DNA of 18,947 nucleotides from Planctomycetota bacterium (GCA_016935955.1 JAFGPY010000333.1:1-18947), one strand, 5' to 3'. Positions 1 through 8,109 are shown, counted from the stretch's first letter. Notes: generated by a model not told the origin, from the letters alone. A program made the numbers and translations.

Positions 1-200
1 GTCACCTGCTTCAGTTCCAGGTCCTCGACCACTTCGAGCACCCGCTGGACGCTGTCGCGGCCGGCGCGGTGGCCTGCCATGCGCGGCAGTCCCCGCTGAC
101 GGGCCCAGCGGCCGTTGCCGTCCATGATGATGGCAATATGTTGCGGCCACCGCTCGCGCGGAATGTCGGCCAGGACGGCTGGAACGTCGGACGGTGCCAT
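1..200 (-). CDS. uppS: Isoprenyl transferase (undecaprenyl diphosphate synthase family), N-terminal part
   Basis: The first 66 residues are visible; the rest lies beyond the left edge. Cis-prenyltransferases condense isopentenyl diphosphate units onto farnesyl diphosphate to make the C55 lipid carrier for peptidoglycan and other wall glycans. The family signature [13 protein letters not shown] lies at about residues 21-33, with the Mg-diphosphate-binding Asp at 27, followed by the expected [14 protein letters not shown] stretch. The ATG at 198-200 begins one base after the purA stop (202-204), so translation is probably coupled to purA in one minus-strand transcript. The call rests on the N-terminal signature alone; product chain length cannot be judged here. 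Confidence 0.92.
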   Translation of the reverse strand, partial: MAPSDVPAVLADIPRERWPQHIAIIMDGNGRWARQRGLPRMAGHRAGRDSVQRVLEVVEDLELKQV

Positions 201-201
201 T

Positions 202-1500
202 CTAGATCACGTCTTCCCTGAGAAGGGTCTGCGTGCGTTCGGGACCCACGCTGACAATCGCGATGGGCGTCTCCAGGAGCGCCTCCAGTCGCTTGACGTA
301 ACTCTGGGCGTTGGCCGGCAGGTCGGCAAACGTTCGCACGCCGTCGATCTCCTCGGACCAGCCGGGGTGCTCCTCGTAGACCGGCTCGACGTCCTTCATC
401 ACCTCGGCGTCGGTCGGGAAGCTCTGGAGCATCTGCCCCTTGTAGCGGTAGCCGGTGCAGATCTTCAGCGTCTCGAAGCCGCTGAGGACGTCCAGCAGCA
501 TCAGGGCCACCTTGTCGATGCCGCCCAGCTTGATGCTGTAGCGCGTGGCGAAGGCGTCGAACCAGCCGCAACGTCGCGGCCGTCCGGTCGTCGTGCCATA
601 CTCGCGGCCGCGCTCGCGGATGCAATTGCCGATGTCGTTGTCCTGCTCGCTCGGGAACGGGCCCGTGCCGACGCGCGTCGTGTAGGCCTTGGCCACACCG
701 ACGATCGTCGAGATGATCTTGGCCGGCACACCGGCTCCGGCCGACACGCCGCAGGCCGAGGCGTTGCTGCTGGTGACGTACGGAAACGTGCCGTGGTCGA
801 TGTCCAGCAGGGTGCCCTGGGCGCCCTCGAACAGCAGCCGCCGGTTCTCGGCGATGGCGTCCTGGAGCAGGGCGGTGGTGTCGCAGACGAACGGCCGCAG
901 AATCTCCGCATAGCGTTTGGCCTTGGCGACCATCTGCTCCACCGGGACGCCCGGCGACCCGTAGAGGGCCAGCAGCAGGCGGTTCTTGTAGTCGACGATC
1001 TCGCGGATCCGCTGCTCGATCATGTCGGCGTAGAACAGGTCGCCCACGCGGACGGCCAGCGTCCGGGCGGCCTTGTCGCAGTAGCAGGGGCCGATGCCCC
1101 GGGCCGTGGTGCCGATCTTGCTCTTGCCGCGGCTGGCTTCCTTGAGCTGGTCCTCAAGCTTGTGGTACGGGAAGACCACGTGGGCCGTCTGGCTGATCTT
1201 CAGCCGGCCGTCGAAACTGACGCCGCCCTCACGCAGGTTGGCCAGCTCCTCCTCGAAGACCTCGGGGTCCAGCACCACTCCGCCGGCGATGACGCAGAGG
1301 ACATCCTTGTGGACGATGCCGCTGGGAATCAGGTGCAGTTTGAAGGTCTGGTCGCCGACGACTACCGTGTGGCCGGCGTTGGACCCGCCCAGGAACCGCA
1401 CCACGACGCCGCACTGCTCGCTGAGCAGGTCGGTGATCTTGCCCTTGGCCTCGTCGCCCCATTGCAGGCCGACGACGCACGTGTTGCCTCGCAGCTTCAT
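202..1500 (-). CDS. purA: Adenylosuccinate synthetase
   Basis: 432 residues, normal for the family. PurA catalyses the GTP-dependent joining of IMP and aspartate, the first committed step from IMP to AMP, in the cytoplasm. Visible motifs: P-loop [11 protein letters not shown] (residues 11-21, catalytic Asp16), GGSNAGHT with catalytic His44, [32 protein letters not shown], and RRCGWFD. The usual P-loop reads GDEGKGK, so Ala18 replaces a Gly. The frame is open further upstream to 1653, but the ATG at 1498-1500 places the conserved N-terminus correctly and has a purine-rich AGAGAGGG ribosome site just before it. uppS follows after one base. Identity is certain; the start is very likely. Confidence 0.97.
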   Translation of the reverse strand: MKLRGNTCVVGLQWGDEAKGKITDLLSEQCGVVVRFLGGSNAGHTVVVGDQTFKLHLIPSGIVHKDVLCVIAGGVVLDPEVFEEELANLREGGVSFDGRLKISQTAHVVFPYHKLEDQLKEASRGKSKIGTTARGIGPCYCDKAARTLAVRVGDLFYADMIEQRIREIVDYKNRLLLALYGSPGVPVEQMVAKAKRYAEILRPFVCDTTALLQDAIAENRRLLFEGAQGTLLDIDHGTFPYVTSSNASACGVSAGAGVPAKIISTIVGVAKAYTTRVGTGPFPSEQDNDIGNCIRERGREYGTTTGRPRRCGWFDAFATRYSIKLGGIDKVALMLLDVLSGFETLKICTGYRYKGQMLQSFPTDAEVMKDVEPVYEEHPGWSEEIDGVRTFADLPANAQSYVKRLEALLETPIAIVSVGPERTQTLLREDVI

Positions 1501-1576
1501 CCAAATGCCCTCTCTGACAGGAAAACAGGGGGTCATTCCACAGGGACGGGCCACCGTCGGCCCACCCAAAGGGGCC

Positions 1577-1604
1577 ATTGTAGCGGCCGGCGGCCCAAAA
1601 GCAA
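1577..1604 (-). promoter_or_regulatory. Candidate sigma70 promoter of purA-uppS
   Basis: On the minus strand, TTGCTT (1599-1604) and TACAAT (1577-1582) are separated by 16 bp. This would start transcription near 1570 and give a leader of about 70 nt before the purA ATG. The call rests on consensus matching only. Confidence 0.45.
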
Positions 1605-1646
1605 GCCTCGCCCGGGGGCCGTCCCGGGCTGTCGGTACGAAACTGC

Positions 1647-1676
1647 TGGACACCGGCGGCAGGGGTATCCTATCAT
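1647..1676 (+). promoter_or_regulatory. Candidate promoter of the giant membrane protein gene
   Basis: TGGACA (1647-1652) and TATCAT (1671-1676) are spaced 18 bp apart, each five of six to consensus. The start point would fall near 1683. That leaves almost no leader before the in-frame GTG at 1688 but a normal leader before the TTG at 1733, which helps choose the start. Confidence 0.4.
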
Positions 1677-1732
1677 AGTCCAGCTTCGTGCCGTCGCATC
1701 GTGAGCCCGATCAGTGTACGCGAGGAGAACAG

Positions 1733-4700
1733 TTGGCCCCAGAGGAGCCACGTCATCAGTCGCAACGCCTGGAGGCGGAGGTCCAGAGGGCCCGTCGGCA
1801 GGGCCGCCTGTCCCAAGAGGCGGCCGAGGCCCTCGCGGCCCAGGTACGGCGCATCGGCGACGCCTTGTCCGGGGCCGACCAGGCGGCGGCAGACGATTCT
1901 GACGACCCGGCCGGTCTGTGGAGGCGGTTTCTGTCGAGGGCGGACCTGTCAGCGGCCGTCCGCCGTGAGGCCGAGGCCCTCTTTCCGGCAGTAGCGGTCG
2001 CCTCCGTGCCCCCCGTGTCGGCAGAGGAAGCCGTCACCCTGGCCGAGAAATCCGAACTGGCCATTGAGATCGAGGACATCCACGACCCGTCGCCCGCGGA
2101 CCTCGCCCGCGAGTCCCGCCGCAGCCGCAACCTGGCCATGGGGTTGCTCTTCAGCGTTCTGGCCCTGGTCTCCGTCGGCATCCTGCTTGTGCACCTGGAA
2201 ACCCGTGGCTACTTCTGGCCGGTCCTGCTGGCCGTGCCCACGATCATCCTGCTCATCTGGGCCCAGGCCCTCAAGGAACGCTTCCCGCGGACGGCCATGG
2301 GCCTGCTCGTCGGTACGATGGCCCTGGTGCCGCTGAATCTGCTGGCCGTGGGGTTCTGGACCGGTGGACGCGAGGACGTCGGAGTGCTGATTACCTGGGC
2401 TGCGGCCGGACTGCTGGCCTTGGTCGTGATGTTTACGGCCGCCAGGGCGGCCCATGTGCCTTGGGCCCTGCCGACGGCTGCTGCCGCAACCATCCTCGCC
2501 TCGGCCAAGCTGACCCTTCGCGACGAGTACCTGCGTTTCGTTCCCACCTTCCGCCCCTACGTCGAGTTCATCCTGCTGGGGATACTTGCCCTGGGCGTGG
2601 CAGGCATGCTGATCGGCCTCTACCGGCGTCGCCGCGAGGGCAGGGTCTCGATGTGGGTCGGTGTCAGCCTCGGGGCCTTGCTCCTGCTCTGGCCGTTCGC
2701 CTTGGTCTGCCTGCGTTTGTTCACCGATCTCGCCGACCGCCTGGAGGACCAGTGGATCGGCACTTGGCTCGTCGGGCTCGGGATTCTGTTCATGCTCACC
2801 GGCGTGGCCTTTCTGCGAATCGGCGGAGCCAACGTGCCGCCGCCCACCAGGCGACTGGCTGTGGCCTTGCTGGCCATGGCCGGCGTGGCCGCCGTCACGG
2901 GCCTCCTGCTTTCGGCGGACCATGTTCTCGGCACGATGGTCGGCCTCTCGGCCATCTTCGTGGTTGCCGCCTTGCTCGGGGCCTACGGCAAAGGCAAGGA
3001 GATCGTGCCGCTGCAGGCCGTGGCCTGCAGCGCGCTGCCGTTGTGGGCCGCGGTCTGGTGCCTGCGGACCGCCGGGTTCCAGTTGCCGCAAGGCCCGGGG
3101 GGCGGCCTGATCGGTTTCCTGCCCGACAGTGCCACCGCCGCCACGGGCTTCGCCCTGTCCAACGCCCTGGTCTTCCTGTTCGGCCTGCTGCTCGTGAAAC
3201 GTGACCGCCCGTGGACCGACTCCGTGCCGCTCGTTTCCGGACTCTCGCTCGGCATCCTGGGCTGGCTGTGGCTGGCTTCGGTCCAGGGCGCCGGCGTGCT
3301 GGCTCTTCCCCGTGCGGGGGCGGCCGTAAGTGTGCCGCCGATGGTCCTGCTGATGGGGCTGCCGGCCCTGCTGATGGCGACGGCTTGGCGAGTCCGCTGG
3401 CAGCCATCGGTCTACCTTGCAGCCCTCGGCCTGCTGGCCGGTATCGGCACCTACGTCTTCCGCACCTCCTCGGGTATGGTGCTCAATAGTGCCGTAGCTG
3501 CCGGCCTGTCGCTGCTGGGGGCCTTGCTGGCTCTCGGACGCAAGCGCAACCGCTGGGCCGCATTCTACAGCGAGGGCCTGTTGGTCATGAGCCTGGCTGC
3601 AACCGTCCTGATGGGCATGCTCGTGGCCGTCGGGGCTTGGGAGTCGGGCATCGGCCCCGAGATCATCGTCCTGGTTGCCGCCATGGCCATGACGCTGCTC
3701 GTGGCGGCGCTGGTCTTTCGGCAGGAGGACCTGTTCGGCTTCTTCGGGCTGTCGCTCGTCCTGCTGGCCCTGGTCTGGTTCCACGTCTACGTCGGGCCGC
3801 AGCCGGGCCGGTACCTGTGCCGTTACGCCACGGCCGCACTGGCCGCCGGGATCGTGCTCTCGGTGGCCGCCATGCTCTCGGCCCGCCAGTTCCGCAAACA
3901 CAGCGGCATGGAGCGCTTCGCCGGGGCCCTGTACGTGCCGGCCCTTGCCGCCGCGGCATTTGCCCTGGGCTTTATCATCTTCGAGCACAACGCCTTCTAC
4001 CGGGCGGCCGACCTGGTTGTCGTAGCGACCATCGTGGCCATGGTGCGGCCGCACGTACGACACGCTACCACCAACTATGCCGTTGCTGCGGCTATTACGG
4101 CAGCCGTCTACATTGTGGTTACCAAGGTCTGGGGCGGTTCGGCGGTCGAAATCCGCCAGGCCGTTCTTGTCGCCACGGGACTGCTCGCCATGGTCTGGAT
4201 GCTGGTGGCCCTGGCGGTGCGGTGGTTGATCTTCGCCTCGGGCGTCGTGTCCGACAAGGACGCACGCATGCGCAGCCGTCCGTTCACGGTCGTCGGCATG
4301 GCCATGGCCTCAGCCCTGGCCGTGTGGCTGACGCTGATGACCGTCCTGGCCTACGGTTACGCCTGGGGCGGCCGCGGACGGCTGGCCACGTGGCTGCACG
4401 TCGAGCAGTTCGACCCGGCGGCCGCCATGATCGCCTGGGTAGGCGTTTTTCTGGCCTTCCTCTTGTCGCTCTGGCTCTTCCGCCGCACGTGGCGGACGTT
4501 CCTGTTCTACCTTGTCGGAAGTCTGGCCACGGTCAACGCCGGACTGCTGTTCGATCTGGATGGCCGGCAACTGGTCAACTACCTGATCTGCGCCATTCCC
4601 GGCTACGGGGCCATCCACATGCTGGTCTATTTCCGCGAGCGGCAGTTCATGGCCATGCTCGAGCGGCACTGTGCCCTGTACAAGGACGAGGTCCACGCTT

Positions 4701-6079
4701 CGACCACCATCTTCACCGCTGGCTGCATCTCCTGCTTCATCGGCGGCATCGTCGCGGCGTTCCACCTGCACACCACGGCCGCCCTGGTCACCATGTCGAT
4801 CATGACGGCCGTCTTCTTTGTCTGGTCGTTCGGCCGCCGCAGGGCAGAGTTTCTGTACCCGGCGGTGCTCTTCAGCGTCGGCACGCTGTTGAGCATCTGG
4901 CATCACGCCGAGGGCTACGGGCCGTGGACGGCCGACCGCATCAACATCAACGCCGTGGTCTTCGCCGTCGGCGGATTGGTCTGGCTGGGCGTCGGTGCCT
5001 GGCTCAACCGGCTGCGCGGCCCGATGAGCGTACTCAGCGCCCCGGCTTGTCAGATGTCCGCCATCCTGTCGCTGACCGGTCTGGGGTTCTTCATGGTTCT
5101 GGCCGTTTTCCCGGCGTGGGCGACGCCGGATTGGCTGCCTGACGACGCCCCCTGGCGGTTTATCCTCGGGTCGGCCTGCGGGGCCGCTCTGGCAGCCTAT
5201 TTCCTCTGGGCGGCGTTGCGGTTCCGACGCACATTCTTCGTCTACTTCCTCGAACTGGCCCTCGTGACGCTGCTCATCCTATGGACTATCCGTACGCCCT
5301 CGATCTGGCAATGGCCGGCCCTTCGCCGCTATTGGCCGTTGCTGGCGGCCAACCTGTCGCTGGCCGTTCTGGCCTTGGCCACTGTCCTCGAAAGCCGCCG
5401 GCACGTGCTGTTCAGTCGGCCGGTGTTCTTCACGGCCACGGCCTTCCTGCCGGCATTCCCCTTCGTCGGGGCCATCGTGCTGCTCGAACAAGGCTACGTT
5501 CAGCAACCGGCTGCAACCTTCGGCGTTCTGACCGCCACGTGCCTGCTCGGTTCCCTGGTTCGGGGCAGGGCGTTGCTGCTGACCTTGGCCGCCATCGGAG
5601 TCAACGCCCTGTTGGCATGCCTTTGGTTCCAGTTGGACGTGGACCGCAGCCTGTTCCCGAGGTTGATACTGATTCCCGCAGGCGCCACCCTGGTGCTGCT
5701 GGGATTCCTGGCTCGCCGCGCCGGAAGGACACGCCTGTGGCGCCTGTCGTTACTGGTGGGCCTGATGACGGCTTTTGCCGGATGCTTCTTCGAACTGGCT
5801 GCACCGTCGTCCGGCCTCCCGTCGACGGCCACGGCGGCCGTCACGGCGGCTGGCCTGGGGCTGGCTGCCATGGCCCTGGCCCTGCAGTTTCACATCCGCT
5901 GGCTGGCCCTGATGGCCGTGGCCTGCCTGACGGCCTGCCTGGCGGCCCAAGTGCTGGCCCTGTACGTGGCCGGGGCCGCCCACGGCCGCCAGGAGAATGC
6001 GGCCGCCATCGCAACTGCCGCCGTGGCAATAGGTTCCCTCCTAGTGGCTCTCTACCTCGGCCGCCGTCGCAGACGCTGA
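1733..6079 (+). CDS. Giant polytopic membrane protein of unknown function (about 44 membrane segments)
   Basis: I do not recognise the function. The product is 1448 residues from the TTG at 1733, which has a good AGGAGA site at 1723-1728. A GTG at 1688 in the same frame would add 15 residues but lacks a ribosome site. About 130 residues of soluble N-terminus come first; they contain a helical, probably coiled stretch (QRLEAEVQRARRQGRLSQ onward) and an acidic segment. Nearly continuous hydrophobic helices follow to the end. I count about 44 by eye, joined by very short loops rich in Arg, with a basic GRRRRR tail. No P-loop, protease, transferase or sensor motif is visible. The pattern loosely recalls DUF2157/DUF2339-type predicted membrane proteins, which I could not verify. 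The gene stands alone between a divergent promoter and a repeat. Confidence 0.85.
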   Translation: MAPEEPRHQSQRLEAEVQRARRQGRLSQEAAEALAAQVRRIGDALSGADQAAADDSDDPAGLWRRFLSRADLSAAVRREAEALFPAVAVASVPPVSAEEAVTLAEKSELAIEIEDIHDPSPADLARESRRSRNLAMGLLFSVLALVSVGILLVHLETRGYFWPVLLAVPTIILLIWAQALKERFPRTAMGLLVGTMALVPLNLLAVGFWTGGREDVGVLITWAAAGLLALVVMFTAARAAHVPWALPTAAAATILASAKLTLRDEYLRFVPTFRPYVEFILLGILALGVAGMLIGLYRRRREGRVSMWVGVSLGALLLLWPFALVCLRLFTDLADRLEDQWIGTWLVGLGILFMLTGVAFLRIGGANVPPPTRRLAVALLAMAGVAAVTGLLLSADHVLGTMVGLSAIFVVAALLGAYGKGKEIVPLQAVACSALPLWAAVWCLRTAGFQLPQGPGGGLIGFLPDSATAATGFALSNALVFLFGLLLVKRDRPWTDSVPLVSGLSLGILGWLWLASVQGAGVLALPRAGAAVSVPPMVLLMGLPALLMATAWRVRWQPSVYLAALGLLAGIGTYVFRTSSGMVLNSAVAAGLSLLGALLALGRKRNRWAAFYSEGLLVMSLAATVLMGMLVAVGAWESGIGPEIIVLVAAMAMTLLVAALVFRQEDLFGFFGLSLVLLALVWFHVYVGPQPGRYLCRYATAALAAGIVLSVAAMLSARQFRKHSGMERFAGALYVPALAAAAFALGFIIFEHNAFYRAADLVVVATIVAMVRPHVRHATTNYAVAAAITAAVYIVVTKVWGGSAVEIRQAVLVATGLLAMVWMLVALAVRWLIFASGVVSDKDARMRSRPFTVVGMAMASALAVWLTLMTVLAYGYAWGGRGRLATWLHVEQFDPAAAMIAWVGVFLAFLLSLWLFRRTWRTFLFYLVGSLATVNAGLLFDLDGRQLVNYLICAIPGYGAIHMLVYFRERQFMAMLERHCALYKDEVHASTTIFTAGCISCFIGGIVAAFHLHTTAALVTMSIMTAVFFVWSFGRRRAEFLYPAVLFSVGTLLSIWHHAEGYGPWTADRININAVVFAVGGLVWLGVGAWLNRLRGPMSVLSAPACQMSAILSLTGLGFFMVLAVFPAWATPDWLPDDAPWRFILGSACGAALAAYFLWAALRFRRTFFVYFLELALVTLLILWTIRTPSIWQWPALRRYWPLLAANLSLAVLALATVLESRRHVLFSRPVFFTATAFLPAFPFVGAIVLLEQGYVQQPAATFGVLTATCLLGSLVRGRALLLTLAAIGVNALLACLWFQLDVDRSLFPRLILIPAGATLVLLGFLARRAGRTRLWRLSLLVGLMTAFAGCFFELAAPSSGLPSTATAAVTAAGLGLAAMALALQFHIRWLALMAVACLTACLAAQVLALYVAGAAHGRQENAAAIATAAVAIGSLLVALYLGRRRRR

Positions 6080-6080
6080 A

Positions 6081-6230
6081 GCATTTCACGATTGAATGCG
6101 CCCTTTCGATCAGCGGCATGGCCGTTAGAGCACCCAGCACCGCTGGGGGATCGAACGGTTGCGAATGTTCGTATCCCGCCGCAATGCGGCGGGCTTGTGC
6201 GTGGCGCTGGTCGTGTGCCGAACAAGCCCT
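6081..6230 (+). repeat. Dispersed hairpin repeat, copy 1
   Basis: This stretch matches 15724-15891 in the same orientation. Shared exact runs include GCATTTCACG, CCCAGCACCGCTGGG, GATCGAACGGTTGCGAA, TTCGTATCCCGCCGCA and TGCGGCGGGCTTGTG, in the same order and spacing. It contains two strong palindromes: CCCAGC/GCTGGG around ACC (6133-6147), and CCCGCCGCA/TGCGGCGGG around one base (6175-6193). It begins one base after the stop of the membrane protein gene, so it may also shape that transcript's 3' end. No gene is evident in 6080-6584 besides this repeat, the adjacent inverted-repeat element and a possible promoter. Confidence 0.8.
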
Positions 6231-6406
6231 AAGCGGTGTTACATAAGTCTCTTGGGGTGATGCCCATAGCGGGTGCCCTGCCTGCCCCTGCAGGCATGCC
6301 AAATGGTCCCGTCTCACGCATGGCTGCCCCTCGACTCTGCTCGGGATCTACGACGGGGCAGCCATGGCACCCAACGCAAGAAAACTTATGTAACACCGCT
6401 TGGGGC
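6226..6406. repeat. MITE-like inverted-repeat element with nested hairpins
   Basis: Terminal arms of 23 nt (6226-6248 and 6384-6406) are inverted copies with one mismatch; the inner 18 nt, AAGCGGTGTTACATAAGT, are perfect. Inside are a 7-bp stem GGGTGCC/GGCACCC (6271-6277, 6366-6372), a hairpin GCCTGC/GCAGGC (6280-6285, 6290-6295), and a 12-bp stem CATGGCTGCCCC/GGGGCAGCCATG (6319-6330, 6355-6366). The whole 181 bp can fold as one branched structure. There is no transposase and no clear target duplication, so a mobile origin is inferred. A structured RNA is the alternative. Confidence 0.6.
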
Positions 6407-6460
6407 GGCAGACATATCTGTCCTCGGCATCTACCTCGAACATCATCTCATCCGCCGCCA

Positions 6461-6490
6461 TTGTCAGAAGATTCCAGACAAGTGTAAAGA
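6461..6490 (+). promoter_or_regulatory. Candidate promoter of the HTH-only gene
   Basis: TTGTCA (6461-6466) and TAAAGA (6485-6490) are 18 bp apart, in a locally AT-richer stretch directly downstream of the inverted-repeat element. The start point would be near 6497. Confidence 0.35.
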
Positions 6491-6526
6491 ATATGGATTT
6501 TTGTCGTATTCAGACTGCCATAATGG

Positions 6527-6544
6527 TGGCACTGGCCGGTGCCA
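6527..6544. promoter_or_regulatory. Dyad in the leader of the HTH-only gene
   Basis: Perfect 6-bp arms TGGCAC and GTGCCA surround a 6-base centre, 27 bases before the ribosome site at 6571-6577. It could be an operator for a nearby HTH protein or a leader hairpin; nothing distinguishes these. Confidence 0.3.
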
Positions 6545-6584
6545 TACTTTCGCCTGGTTCCATTCCAGCGAAAGGAGACATGGC

Positions 6585-6863
6585 ATGCAGGAGTTGGACA
6601 TCAAGAGGACTACGGGGCAGGGTGTCGGGGCCAAGGACAAGACCGTTCGCGTCCTGAAGATGGCCTGGTTGCTGCGGGACCGCCACTGCACGGTCGAGCA
6701 CCTCGTCCGCCACTTCGGTGTCAGCCGCCGCACGGTCTACCGCGACCTGCGGTTGATTGACGCTGCCGAGTTGCCGCTAATTGGCGAGCGCCTCGGCAAG
6801 GGCTATCACGTCGTCGAGGAGTCTCCTGTCGGAATCAGACAGCGTCCGGCACGTTTGTGCTAG
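6585..6863 (+). CDS. Small HTH-only DNA-binding protein (HTH_11 type, no effector domain)
   Basis: 92 residues starting at the ATG at 6585, which follows AAAGGAG at ideal distance. Residues 20-58 form a helix-turn-helix of the DeoR/HTH_11 kind: a first helix KTVRVLKMAWLLRDR, then TVEHLVRHFGVSRRTVYRDL, followed by a wing ending GKGYHV near 76. The recognition segment VSRRTVYRDL nearly equals that of the WYL regulator just downstream (VSKRTVYRDL). The usual WYL effector region is absent: a stop follows at 6863 and the next 127 bases encode no WYL remnant. It may be a truncated paralogue, or a real small regulator that competes with or partners the downstream protein. The good ribosome site and coding-like codons favour expression. 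Confidence 0.75.
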   Translation: MQELDIKRTTGQGVGAKDKTVRVLKMAWLLRDRHCTVEHLVRHFGVSRRTVYRDLRLIDAAELPLIGERLGKGYHVVEESPVGIRQRPARLC

Positions 6864-6990
6864 CGTCGAAACCGGCGCTGTACTATATGTAGTGTGCGAG
6901 GGCCAGCGGCGGACGCGCCGCGCCCTGCGACATCACGCCGAGACGGCCCGCGCGGGGCCGGCGTCGCGGCGGCAAGGAGACGCTGTTGCC

Positions 6991-7953
6991 ATGGACATCA
7001 GCCGTCTGCACCGTGTGCTGAAGATCATCACCCTTCTTCAGACCAATCGTTACTACAGTGCCGACGAGCTGGCCGACGAACTGGAGGTCTCGAAGCGGAC
7101 CGTCTACCGCGACCTCAACATGCTCGAACTGGCGGGCATCCCCTTCTACTACGACCGTTCGCGACACGGCTACCTCATCCACCAGACCTATTGGCTGCCG
7201 CCGGTCAACCTCGACCTGGAGGAAGCCCTCAGCCTGATCGCCGTGGCTGCGGGGGCCTCCGACGAAGGGGCCGTCCCGCTGCTGGGCAAGGCCGCCGACG
7301 CCGCGCGGAAGATCGAGAGCCAGTTGCCTCTGGCCATCCGCGCCGCCGTGGGACAGATGGCCACGGGGCTGACCGTTCGCCGCAGCCCCGTGGCTCGCCA
7401 TAAGGATCTGGAGGGCGCCTATCAGACCGTCCGCCAGGCCGTCGCCCGCCGGCGCGTGTTGCGCGGCCTCTACATCTCGTTCTTCGAGAAGCGGCAGATT
7501 CAGGTGACCGTCGAGCCCTACTGGCTGGTCTTCCACGAGCGGGCCTGGTACGTCATCGGGCGATGCTCCCAGCACGGCGACATCCGCACGTTCAAGCTCG
7601 GACGCTTCGTGGAATTGCGTGAACTGGGCGAGACCTTCAAGGCTCCGGCCCTGACGCTCGAGCAACATCTCGGCAATGCCTGGCGGTTCATGCCCGAGGG
7701 CAAGGAGTACGACGTCTCGTTACGATTCAGCCGCATGGTGGCCGCCAACGTGGCCGAGGTCCAGTGGCACCGGACCCAGAAGGTCACCTGGGAAGACGAG
7801 GGGTCGATGGTTTTCGAGGTCCGCGTCGACGGCCTGCGGGAAATCCTCTGGTGGATCCTCGGTTACGGCGACCAGGTGGAAGTCCTCAAACCCAAACCCC
7901 TCCGCGACCGCGTCCGCAAGACGGCCCAGAATATGCTTACCCATTACGCATAA
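6991..7953 (+). CDS. HTH-WYL domain transcriptional regulator (YafY/DeoR-like)
   Basis: 320 residues. WYL proteins are cytoplasmic regulators whose C-terminal domains sense ligands, possibly nucleotides or nucleic acid. N-terminal winged HTH at residues 3-64 (YYSADELADELEVSKRTVYRDL, wing SRHGYLI). A WYL domain follows at about 135-215, containing EPYWLVFHERAWYVIGR with WYV at 186-188 in place of the eponymous WYL. A C-terminal WCX-like extension lies at about 238-310. The frame is open upstream to 6781, but the ATG at 6991 begins the conserved HTH, with an AAGGAGA site about 11 bases before. A short AT-rich dyad (ACTA/TAGT, 6882-6893) lies in the gap after the HTH-only gene and could be an operator. 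The target is unknown; the neighbouring beta-helix gene is the nearest candidate. Confidence 0.93.
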   Translation: MDISRLHRVLKIITLLQTNRYYSADELADELEVSKRTVYRDLNMLELAGIPFYYDRSRHGYLIHQTYWLPPVNLDLEEALSLIAVAAGASDEGAVPLLGKAADAARKIESQLPLAIRAAVGQMATGLTVRRSPVARHKDLEGAYQTVRQAVARRRVLRGLYISFFEKRQIQVTVEPYWLVFHERAWYVIGRCSQHGDIRTFKLGRFVELRELGETFKAPALTLEQHLGNAWRFMPEGKEYDVSLRFSRMVAANVAEVQWHRTQKVTWEDEGSMVFEVRVDGLREILWWILGYGDQVEVLKPKPLRDRVRKTAQNMLTHYA

Positions 7954-7968
7954 CCGCTTGGCGGCTAC

Positions 7969-7997
7969 TTGCAGTCGCCTGGAGTGGCCGGTAGCAT
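7969..7997 (+). promoter_or_regulatory. Candidate promoter of the beta-helix gene
   Basis: TTGCAG (7969-7974) and TAGCAT (7992-7997) are spaced 17 bp, 15 bp after the stop of the WYL gene. The predicted start near 8004 lies just before the folded leader at 8012-8109. Confidence 0.45.
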
Positions 7998-8011
7998 AGT
8001 CCTATGAAAAA

Positions 8012-8109
8012 CTGTCGGCGAGACAAGTGACAGGCTTGTGGGCCGCGCTGTCACTGAGCGTCCGGATTGGCTGCGGCCGACGCTGGAACGTCGGCGAATC
8101 GGCCGACAG
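8012..8109 (+). promoter_or_regulatory. Potential three-way-junction leader of the beta-helix gene
   Basis: An outer stem CTGTCGGC/GCCGACAG (8012-8019 with 8102-8109) encloses two perfect hairpins: AGTGACAG/CTGTCACT (8026-8033, 8048-8055) and GCCGACG/CGTCGGC (8076-8082, 8089-8095). It ends 21 bases before the AGGAGG ribosome site at 8131-8136. The 5' outer strand could also pair with 8076-8081, so alternative folds exist. It matches no known riboswitch that I recognise; the pairs could also be DNA operators. Confidence 0.45.

Noticed and set aside
115..1704. Long plus-strand frame opposite purA
   Set aside because: It is antisense to a fully recognisable PurA, has low-complexity Arg/Asp/His-rich composition and no domain; a typical GC-rich shadow frame.
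1949..4063. 704-codon minus-strand frame inside the membrane protein gene
   Set aside because: Gln/Gly/His/Arg-rich mirror of a Leu/Ala/Val-rich membrane protein; no ribosome site or domain.
6133..6193. Hairpins read as intrinsic terminators of the membrane protein gene
   Set aside because: Stems are strong but no U tract follows, and the same hairpins recur at 15784-15837 as part of a repeat.
6081..6406. CRISPR array
   Set aside because: There is no regularly spaced direct repeat; the similarity is between inverted arms and with one distant copy.
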